Of a stretch of 12,107 nucleotides of DNA, positions 6,626 through 12,107 are shown one piece after another (positions within the stretch are counted from its first letter, which is position 1; the number at the start of each line of letters is the position of its first letter). The position numbers and the translations under genes were made by a program. Below the pieces are notes generated by a model. The model searched no databases, was not told where the DNA came from, and was given only the letters and a program-made list of their open reading frames with translations. Source of the stretch: CBFFRJ01 sp965644225 (GTDB lineage Bacteria > Pseudomonadota > Gammaproteobacteria > Enterobacterales > Enterobacteriaceae); assembly GCF_965644225.1 (NCBI RefSeq), contig NZ_CBFFRJ010000144.1, positions 1 to 12,107 on the forward strand, written 5' to 3'.

Positions 6626-8170
6626 ATGGCCGAATCACAACCCCTTTCCGCCGCCCCTGAGGGGGCGGAATATTTGCGTGCGGTACTGCGAGCGCCGGTG
6701 TACGAAGCCGTGCAGGTGACCCCGCTGCAAAAAATGGAAAAACTCTCTTCTCGCCTCGACAACGTCATACTGGTGAAGCGTGAGGACAGACAGCCGGTTC
6801 ACAGCTTTAAGCTGCGTGGCGCCTACGCCATGATGGCGGGTTTAACCCCGGAACAAAAAGCCCATGGCGTGATCACTGCATCCGCAGGTAATCATGCCCA
6901 GGGTGTGGCGTATTCTTCCGCTCGTCTTGGCGTGAAAGCGCTGATCGTAATGCCGACGGCAACCGCTGATATCAAAGTGGATGCGGTACGTGGTTTTGGC
7001 GGTGAAGTACTGCTGCATGGCGCCAACTTCGATGAAGCCAAAGCCAAAGCGATTGAGTTATCTGAGCAGCAAGGCTTTACCTGGGTGCCGCCCTTTGATC
7101 ATCCCATGGTGATTGCCGGGCAGGGTACGCTGGCGCTGGAGCTGTTACAGCAGGATGCCCATATCGACCGCGTGTTTGTGCCGGTCGGCGGCGGCGGCCT
7201 GGCCGCAGGCGTTGCGGTGCTTATCAAGCAACTGATGCCGCAAATCAAAGTGATCGCCGTCGAAGCTGAAGATTCGGCCTGCCTGAAAGCGGCACTGGAT
7301 GCAGGTCATCCGGTCGATCTGCCGCGAGTCGGGCTTTTCGCTGAGGGTGTGGCGGTCAAGCGTATTGGCGATGAGACCTTCCGTCTTTGCCAGGAGTATC
7401 TTGACGATATCGTGACTGTCGACAGCGATGCGATTTGCGCCGCGATGAAAGACCTGTTCGAAGATGTGCGCGCAGTGGCAGAACCTTCAGGCGCACTGGC
7501 GCTGGCAGGGATGAAAAAGTACGTTGCGCAGCACAAGATCCGTGGCGAGCGTCTGGCGCATGTGCTTTCTGGCGCCAACGTAAACTTCCATGGTCTGCGT
7601 TATGTGTCTGAACGCTGTGAGCTGGGCGAACAACGCGAAGCACTGCTGGCGGTAACGATTCCGGAAGAAAAAGGCAGTTTCCTGAAATTCTGCCAGCTGC
7701 TGGGTGGCCGTTCGGTGACCGAGTTTAACTACCGTTTTGCGGATGCAAAAGACGCCTGCATTTTCGTCGGGGTACGTTTAAGCCGTGGTCTGGAGGAGCG
7801 TAAAGAGATCCTGCAACTGCTGAACGAAGGCGGCTACAGCGTGGTGGATCTGTCTGATGACGAAATGGCGAAGCTGCATGTTCGCTATATGGTCGGCGGG
7901 CGTCCCTCAAAACCACTGAAAGAACGGCTGTTCAGCTTCGAATTCCCGGAGGCCGCGGGGGCGTTGCTGAAGTTCCTGCATACGTTGGGTACCCACTGGA
8001 ATATCTCCTTGTTCCATTATCGTAGCCACGGCACGGATTACGGCCGCGTTCTGGCAGCATTTGAACTGGGTGAGCATGAGCCGGACTTCGAAACCCGACT
8101 TAATGAACTCGGATACGACTGCCACGATGAGACCAACAACCCGGCATTTCGTTTCTTCCTTGCGGGCTAA
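6626..8170 (+). CDS. ilvA: Biosynthetic threonine deaminase IlvA
   Basis: IlvA is a PLP-dependent, isoleucine-inhibited threonine ammonia-lyase that makes 2-oxobutyrate, the first committed step of isoleucine synthesis. From ATG 6626 the product has 514 residues, as in E. coli. The catalytic domain holds the PLP lysine K62 (HSFKLRGAY) and the phosphate-binding GGGGLAAG loop starting at residue 188. The C-terminal third (about 330-514) has two ACT-like regulatory domains where isoleucine and valine act. Two ATGs lie in tandem (6623 and 6626). I prefer the second because the GGGGG site (6615-6619) is better spaced and it gives the E. coli-like N-terminus; the first would overlap the ilvD stop by one base and add one Met. 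This is the last gene of the operon, followed by a strong terminator. Confidence 0.98.
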   Translation: MAESQPLSAAPEGAEYLRAVLRAPVYEAVQVTPLQKMEKLSSRLDNVILVKREDRQPVHSFKLRGAYAMMAGLTPEQKAHGVITASAGNHAQGVAYSSARLGVKALIVMPTATADIKVDAVRGFGGEVLLHGANFDEAKAKAIELSEQQGFTWVPPFDHPMVIAGQGTLALELLQQDAHIDRVFVPVGGGGLAAGVAVLIKQLMPQIKVIAVEAEDSACLKAALDAGHPVDLPRVGLFAEGVAVKRIGDETFRLCQEYLDDIVTVDSDAICAAMKDLFEDVRAVAEPSGALALAGMKKYVAQHKIRGERLAHVLSGANVNFHGLRYVSERCELGEQREALLAVTIPEEKGSFLKFCQLLGGRSVTEFNYRFADAKDACIFVGVRLSRGLEERKEILQLLNEGGYSVVDLSDDEMAKLHVRYMVGGRPSKPLKERLFSFEFPEAAGALLKFLHTLGTHWNISLFHYRSHGTDYGRVLAAFELGEHEPDFETRLNELGYDCHDETNNPAFRFFLAG

Positions 8171-8191
8171 GTAAGGCCGTTCAGGTAACTA

Positions 8192-8221
8192 AAACAAGGC
8201 ACGATTTTTCGTGCCTTGTTT
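8192..8221. terminator. Operon-end terminator after ilvA
   Basis: Thirteen bases, aaacaaggcacga (8192-8204), pair perfectly with tcgtgccttgttt (8209-8221) around a TTTT loop. The arm ends in T-rich sequence (ttgtttgttt). The 5' side is A-rich, so it may also work for minus-strand transcripts. It lies 21 nt after the ilvA stop, which fits the end of ilvLXGMEDA transcription. Confidence 0.9.
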
Positions 8222-8245
8222 GTTTGCCGGGCACAGCGGCATAAT
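8216..8245 (+). promoter_or_regulatory. Candidate promoter for the DUF2461-type gene
   Basis: TTGTTT (8216-8221) and CATAAT (8240-8245) are separated by 18 nt and could form a sigma-70 promoter just upstream of the gene at 8280. The -35 element overlaps the 3' arm of the ilvA terminator. The match is moderate and has no other support. Confidence 0.3.
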
Positions 8246-8279
8246 GCGACTGGCAATTGCGCTAAACAGGGGAATTCAC

Positions 8280-8981
8280 ATGGCAGGACGCTTTCAGGGA
8301 TTTGCACCGGAAGGGCTCGATTTTCTCCAGCAGGTTTGCATCGAAAACGAGAAGACATGGTTTGAAGAACATCGTTTTATTTACGATCGCAGCGTGCTTA
8401 CCCCCTTTCGGGCGCTGGTGGATGATTTAGCCCCTACCATGCTTTAAATTGACCCACTGCTGGAAACGCGCTCTGCCATCGGCAAAACGCTGTCGCGTAT
8501 CCATCGCGATACCCGTTTTTCTCACGATAAATCTCTCTATCGCAGCCGGATGTGGCTGACCTTTAAACGTTCGGCGAAGAACTGGACGGATGCGCCGGTT
8601 TATTTTTTTGAAATTAGCCCGGACACCCTGCGCTATGGGCTCGGTTACTATTGCGCCAGCAAATCAACGATGGATCTTTTTCGCCATACGTTGAAGAAGC
8701 GACCCACTCAATTTCTTGCAATGGCCGAATGTTGCCAGCCGCCGTTTGCCCTGGAAGCAGAGCGTTATAAGCGCCAGTTAGTGAAAGATCTCGATCCGGC
8801 GATTGCGAACTGGTATCAGTGCAAAACCTTTGCCGTGATGGTGACCGATAACGATATGGAAAAACTGTTCAACGCCGATTTGGTGACGCTACTGGCGCAG
8901 GGTTTTCGCCAGCTCGAGCCGTTGTATCAATGGCTGATGACGGTGGAAACCATGAAACAAATCGACCCGGCAGATTTATAA
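8280..8981 (+). pseudogene. DUF2461 (TIGR02453-type) family gene broken by one in-frame stop
   Basis: The frame from ATG 8280 (AGGGGA site 7 nt upstream) to TAA 8979-8981 spans 233 sense positions, interrupted once by TAA at 8445-8447 (codon 56). The N-terminal part carries the family-like pattern NEKTWFEEHRFIYDRSVLTPF (about 23-43). Directly after the stop, in the same frame, comes RIHRDTRFSHDKSLYRSRMW (about 72-91), the signature block of DUF2461 proteins. The remainder reads on without damage to QIDPADL. One base change would restore a complete gene, so it is either a very recent pseudogene, a sequencing error or a readthrough case. The stop falls upstream of the signature, so the first product (55 aa) would be useless, while restart at ATG 8550 would give 143 aa without it. 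The family has no established biochemical function. It is absent from this locus in E. coli K-12. Confidence 0.82.
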
Positions 8982-8996
8982 ACGCGGGTCGCTTTA

Positions 8997-9368
8997 TCAG
9001 AATAGCGAGCGTACAAAGGCATCAAGGCGCGGTGATTCATAAAACGCCATGCAGTTCGCCAGCACATCGTTGGTATGTTCGCGCGGATTTTTCAGTGATA
9101 ACGTCAGTTTATGGCCGTCACGCGTCTCACGGGCGACAAATTTTTGCAGTTTCTCGTAAACCCCGGCGTTATCCAGCGCATAGCGTTCGATAAGGTAAGA
9201 GCGGTCGTCCATCATTTCCGGTGTAATATCCGGATTCACCCGGCGGTAGTTCTCGTCCAGGCACTGGCTTAAGGCAACATGTTTCGCATCCCGAATGCGC
9301 GTGTCTGCGGGTTTGGCAAGCGCAGCGCCGCTTATCACCAGCAGCAGAATCAGCAGATTTCGTTTCAT
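8997..9368 (-). CDS. Small exported protein resembling Tai4 T6SS immunity proteins
   Basis: This 123-residue product starts with a clear Sec signal peptide: a basic MKRN, a hydrophobic run LLILLLVISGA, and an A-L-A cleavage motif predicted after residue 18. The mature protein has about 105 residues and two cysteines, C36 and C106, which could form a periplasmic disulfide. The pattern of 'SQC' near the mature N-terminus and a terminal NCMAFYESPRLDAFVRSLF (105-123) resembles Tai4-type immunity proteins, whose C-termini typically read like 'KCLxxYHSKxLDxLVRxYV'. Tai4 proteins protect the periplasm from the T6SS peptidoglycan amidase Tae4. No Tae4 or other T6SS gene is in this window, so it would be an orphan immunity or a domesticated relative. 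Its ATG overlaps the ilvY stop (ATGA, 9365-9368), implying co-transcription and translational coupling with ilvY. The export prediction is strong; the family assignment is from memory of motifs and is moderate. Confidence 0.7.
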   Translation of the reverse strand: MKRNLLILLLVISGAALAKPADTRIRDAKHVALSQCLDENYRRVNPDITPEMMDDRSYLIERYALDNAGVYEKLQKFVARETRDGHKLTLSLKNPREHTNDVLANCMAFYESPRLDAFVRSLF

Positions 9369-10273
9369 TTCAGCTCCTCGCTTTTTCTTTCCAGTACTAT
9401 TTTCCAGAAGGCTTCAATTAGCGGCTCAAACAGGCGTTTTTTCTGTGCGCAGACGCCCAGCTCAAACGGCGTTTTTTCATCACTGCGCTCCAGAATCATC
9501 ACCCGGTTACGCACCGGCTCCGGGCTGTTTTCCAGCACCACTTCCGGGATCAGCGCCACGCCGCATCCCAGTGCGACCATGGACACCATGGCTTCATGTC
9601 CGCCGACGGTCGCGTAAATCGATGGGTTGCTGATTTTTTGCCGACGAAACCACAACTCGATGCGGCGACGTACCGGCCCCTGATCGGCCATGATAAAGGG
9701 CACATTTGACCAGTCGGGTTCGGGCTGCGAAACCTGATTACGCACCGGGCAGGGAAGTGCCGGGGCAATCAACACCACCGCCAGATTCTCCAGCATGGAA
9801 AAGGCTACCGCCCCTGGTAAGGCTTCCGGCTTCCCGGCAATCGCCAGATCGGCTTCCCCGGTCACGACTTTCTCCATGGCGTCTGCAGCATCACCGGTGG
9901 TGAGTTTTATTTCCACGGAAGGATGCTCAGCGCGAAAACGGTCAAGTATCGGCGGCAGGTGACTGTAGGCGGCGGTCACCGAGCAGAAGATATGCAACTC
10001 CCCGGAGAGCGACGGACCTTGCTGATCGATGGTGTGGCGAAGCTGCTGATACTGCAACAACGTTTGCTGGGCAAAATTTCGCAGCTCTTCACCTGCTTCA
10101 GTCAGAGTGACAGTGCGATTATCACGTACAAAGAGCGGCTGACCCAGATCCTCTTCGAGTCGCTGTATCTGGCGTGAAAGTGTGGAGGGGCTCACGTGGA
10201 TAGCGCGCGCACTGCGGCCAAAATGGCGACTCTCCGCCAGATGCAAAAAAGTTTTCAGGTCACGTAAATCCAT
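9365..10273 (-). CDS. ilvY: LysR-type regulator IlvY, activator of ilvC
   Basis: IlvY is a LysR-family regulator that activates ilvC when acetolactate or acetohydroxybutyrate, the IlvC substrates, are present, and represses its own divergent promoter. The 302-residue product is collinear with E. coli IlvY (about 297 residues), with a slightly different C-terminus (ERKSEELK). The winged helix-turn-helix lies at about residues 18-37 (RSARAIHVSPSTLSRQIQRL), and the effector-binding domain runs from about 90 to 290 and keeps GHEAMVSMVALGCGVALIPEVVL. The start at 10273 has GGAG about 8 nt upstream. It is divergent from ilvC, with a 154-nt shared control region. Downstream it overlaps the Tai4-like gene by 4 nt, which E. 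coli lacks here. Confidence 0.98.
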   Translation of the reverse strand: MDLRDLKTFLHLAESRHFGRSARAIHVSPSTLSRQIQRLEEDLGQPLFVRDNRTVTLTEAGEELRNFAQQTLLQYQQLRHTIDQQGPSLSGELHIFCSVTAAYSHLPPILDRFRAEHPSVEIKLTTGDAADAMEKVVTGEADLAIAGKPEALPGAVAFSMLENLAVVLIAPALPCPVRNQVSQPEPDWSNVPFIMADQGPVRRRIELWFRRQKISNPSIYATVGGHEAMVSMVALGCGVALIPEVVLENSPEPVRNRVMILERSDEKTPFELGVCAQKKRLFEPLIEAFWKIVLERKSEELK

Positions 10274-10293
10274 GGGATGTACTCCACATTTTA

Positions 10294-10362
10294 GCGTTGC
10301 AGTTCTTGCAACATGACGTTGTTAATATATCAATTTAAGCAACGCATTTCCTGTCATATAGT
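10294..10362. promoter_or_regulatory. ilvY-ilvC divergent operator/promoter region
   Basis: Two inverted repeats fit the tandem IlvY operators known in E. coli. The first is GTTGCA (10296-10301) and TGCAAC (10307-10312), a perfect palindrome with the LysR-type T-N11-A shape. The second is the weaker CGTTGTT (10317-10323) facing AAGCAACG (10337-10344). A TATAGT (10357-10362) suits the ilvC -10 element. The hexamer 17 nt upstream (tttaag) is a poor -35, as expected for a promoter that depends on IlvY bound at the second site. Site numbering and roles are inferred by comparison with E. coli. Confidence 0.75.
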
Positions 10363-10427
10363 GGGTTCATTCTCGCAAATGCGAACTGAACAAAAAGCAC
10401 GACAACACAACATCACGAGGTTTCACC

Positions 10428-11903
10428 ATGGCTAACTACTTTAATACACTGAATCTGCGCCAGCAGCTGGCACAGCTGGGTAAATGTCGCTTTATGGCAC
10501 GTGACGAATTCGCCGATGGCGCGAGCTACCTGCAGGGTAAAAAAGTGGTTATCGTCGGTTGTGGCGCTCAGGGCCTTAACCAGGGCCTGAACATGCGTGA
10601 CTCCGGTCTGGATATTTCTTACGCCCTGCGTGCTGAAGCTATCGCGGAAAAACGCGCGTCCTGGCGTAAAGCGACCGAGAATGGTTTTAAAGTCGGGACT
10701 TACGAAGAGCTGGTTCCGCAGGCTGACCTGGTGGTTAACCTGACGCCGGACAAACAGCACTCTGACGTTGTGCGTTCCGTACAACCGCTGATGAAAGACG
10801 GCGCGGCGCTGGGTTACTCCCATGGTTTCAACATCGTGGAAGTGGGCGAGCAGATCCGTAAAGACATCACCGTAGTGATGGTCGCCCCGAAATGCCCGGG
10901 TACTGAAGTCCGTGAAGAGTACAAACGTGGTTTCGGCGTGCCGACACTGATTGCCGTTCACCCGGAAAACGATCCAAAAGGCGAAGGTATGGCCATCGCC
11001 AAAGCCTGGGCTGCGGCCACTGGCGGTCATCGTGCAGGTGTTCTGGAGTCTTCTTTCGTTGCGGAAGTAAAATCTGACCTGATGGGCGAGCAGACCATTC
11101 TGTGCGGCATGCTGCAGGCCGGTTCACTGCTGTGCTTTGACAAGCTGGTGGCTGAAGGCACTGACGCTGCGTATGCAGAAAAACTGATTCAGTTCGGCTG
11201 GGAAACCGTGACCGAAGCGCTGAAACAGGGCGGTATCACCCTGATGATGGATCGTCTGTCCAACCCGGCGAAACTGCGTGCTTACGCGCTGTCTGAGCAA
11301 CTGAAAGAGATCATGGCGCCGTTGTTCCAGAAACATATGGACGACATCATCTCCGGTGAATTCTCCTCCGGTATGATGGCTGACTGGGCGAATGACGATA
11401 AGAAACTGCTGACCTGGCGCGAAGAGACCGGCAAAACCGCGTTCGAAACCGCAGCGCAGCAGGAAGGTAAAATCGGTGAGCAGGAATACTTCGATAATGG
11501 CGTGCTGATGATCGCGATGGTGAAAGCAGGCGTTGAGCTGGCGTTCGAAACCATGGTGGATTCCGGCATCATCGAAGAGTCTGCTTACTATGAATCGCTG
11601 CATGAACTGCCGCTGATTGCCAATACCATTGCCCGTAAGCGTCTGTATGAAATGAACGTGGTTATCTCTGATACCGCTGAGTACGGTAACTACCTGTTCT
11701 CTTACGCCTGCGTACCGCTGCTGAAAGAGTTTATGACCACCCTGCAAACCGGTGACCTGGGCCAGGCGATTGCTGAAGGCGCTGTCGACAACGCGCAGCT
11801 GCGTGACGTTAACGAAGCCATTCAGGCGCACCCGATTGAAGCTGTTGGTAAGAAACTGCGTGGCTATATGACCGATATGAAACGCATCGCTGTCGCGGGC
11901 TAA
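10428..11903 (+). CDS. ilvC: Ketol-acid reductoisomerase IlvC (class II)
   Basis: IlvC uses NADPH and Mg2+ to isomerise and reduce acetolactate and acetohydroxybutyrate to the dihydroxy acids taken by IlvD. The 491-residue product has the length of the E. coli class II enzyme, with its duplicated C-terminal domain, and is longer than the roughly 330-residue class I enzymes. The Rossmann motif VIVGCGAQGLNQ is near residues 41-52. Metal-binding D217 and E221 are in SDLMGEQ, and the second-domain block with IIEESAYYESLHELPLI is intact. CACGAGG ends 7 nt before the ATG. Minor differences from E. coli are concentrated near the C-terminus. The gene is monocistronic here, controlled from the shared ilvY region. 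Confidence 0.99.
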   Translation: MANYFNTLNLRQQLAQLGKCRFMARDEFADGASYLQGKKVVIVGCGAQGLNQGLNMRDSGLDISYALRAEAIAEKRASWRKATENGFKVGTYEELVPQADLVVNLTPDKQHSDVVRSVQPLMKDGAALGYSHGFNIVEVGEQIRKDITVVMVAPKCPGTEVREEYKRGFGVPTLIAVHPENDPKGEGMAIAKAWAAATGGHRAGVLESSFVAEVKSDLMGEQTILCGMLQAGSLLCFDKLVAEGTDAAYAEKLIQFGWETVTEALKQGGITLMMDRLSNPAKLRAYALSEQLKEIMAPLFQKHMDDIISGEFSSGMMADWANDDKKLLTWREETGKTAFETAAQQEGKIGEQEYFDNGVLMIAMVKAGVELAFETMVDSGIIEESAYYESLHELPLIANTIARKRLYEMNVVISDTAEYGNYLFSYACVPLLKEFMTTLQTGDLGQAIAEGAVDNAQLRDVNEAIQAHPIEAVGKKLRGYMTDMKRIAVAG

Positions 11904-11910
11904 CTGGAAT

Positions 11911-12060
11911 CGGTGCGGGCCTGATGCCCTCACCCTGGCCTTCTCCCAGTTGGAGAAGGTGCAAACTGGGTGGTGCGGCTTGATGCCCTCACCCCGACCC
12001 TCTCCCACGGGAGAGGGAGCAAACTGGGCGGTGCGGCCTGATGCCCTCACCCCAACCCTT
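11911..12060. repeat. 2.5 tandem copies of a ~58-60 bp hairpin-forming intergenic repeat
   Basis: Three units follow ilvC: 11911-11970 (60 bp), 11971-12028 (58 bp) and a truncated 12029-12060. Each begins with nggtgcgg(g)cntgatgccctcaccc, and the two full units end gcaaactggg. Each full unit holds a hairpin: ccttctcc/ggagaagg in the first, ccctctccc/gggagaggg with an AC loop in the second. This class of 'gccctcaccc...ctctccc...gggagaggg' repeat is common between genes in many enterobacteria outside K-12. The hairpins may help end or stabilise the ilvC transcript; no T-run follows them. No gene is visible in 11904-12107. Confidence 0.85.
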
Positions 12061-12082
12061 GTATGTTTAAAGTCACTTCAGT

Positions 12083-12102
12083 TACCCGCCACCAGGCGGG
12101 TA
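12083..12102. terminator. GC-rich hairpin at the window edge, probable convergent terminator
   Basis: TACCCGCC (12083-12090) and GGCGGGTA (12095-12102) are exact reverse complements around ACCA. In E. coli the gene after ilvC is ppiC, read toward ilvC, so this may be the shared or ppiC terminator. The neighbouring gene lies outside the window and the flanks have no long T-run, so the role is uncertain. Confidence 0.5.
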
Positions 12103-12107
12103 CACTG

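Noticed and set aside
8964..8990. GACCCG/CGGGTC inverted repeat between the DUF2461-type gene and the Tai4-like gene as a shared terminator
   Set aside because: The stem is only six pairs with a 15-nt loop and no T-run, so a terminator role is not supported.
10413..11030. 205-codon minus-strand open frame opposite the ilvC start
   Set aside because: It is antisense to ilvC, reaches into the ilvC ribosome binding site region, and shows no protein family features.
11124..12050. 308-codon open frame on the minus strand opposite ilvC
   Set aside because: It is antisense to a highly conserved gene, its composition (rich in Arg, His, Gln, Phe) is typical of the complement of GC-rich codons, it runs into the downstream repeats, and it matches no family I know.
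1..12107. CRISPR array, tRNA, rRNA or complete insertion sequence
   Set aside because: I saw no regularly spaced direct repeats, no cloverleaf or rRNA-like sequence and no transposase frame in the window.

Overview
The window comes from the chromosome of a member of the Enterobacteriaceae. The IlvL leader peptide matches the E. coli peptide residue for residue as I recall it, the ilv enzymes are close to their E. coli counterparts in length and sequence, and the gene order ilvL-X-G-M-E-D-A / ilvY-ilvC is the enterobacterial one. The repeats after ilvC and the extra genes between ilvA and ilvY suggest a non-K-12 genus such as Enterobacter or Citrobacter, but the genus cannot be fixed from the sequence alone.

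Layout. Positions 1-435 are a small patch of foreign or rearranged DNA. It holds a perfect inverted repeat (26-61), a 49-codon N-terminal stub of an AAA/OLD-type ATPase on the minus strand (70-219), an open frame without a start codon (239-409) and further inverted repeats. This patch replaces the 3' half of comM (yifB), which survives only as its first 283 codons (424-1284, minus). An AT-rich promoter region follows (about 1430-1590). The leader ilvL and its attenuator terminator come next, then the 16-codon small gene ilvX, and then the uninterrupted operon ilvG-ilvM-ilvE-ilvD-ilvA, which ends in a strong hairpin at 8192-8221.

Between ilvA and ilvY lie two accessory genes. The first is a DUF2461-type gene (8280-8981) broken by a single in-frame TAA. 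The second, on the minus strand, encodes a small exported protein with two cysteines that resembles Tai4 type VI secretion immunity proteins; it overlaps the end of ilvY by an ATGA. IlvY is transcribed divergently from ilvC across an operator region with inverted repeats. After ilvC come two and a half copies of a roughly 58-60 bp repeat with an internal hairpin, and a terminator-like hairpin at the window edge.

Function. The ilv genes supply isoleucine and valine synthesis from threonine and pyruvate: IlvA makes 2-oxobutyrate, IlvGM condenses it or pyruvate with an activated acetaldehyde unit, IlvC does the reduction and isomerisation, IlvD dehydrates, and IlvE transaminates. The main operon is controlled by attenuation through ilvL, and ilvC by IlvY, which in E. 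coli responds to the acetohydroxy acid substrates. I see no convincing undescribed multi-gene system. The points of most interest are the Tai4-like gene coupled to ilvY, the comM truncation with its associated remnants, the single-stop DUF2461 gene and the covarying repeat.
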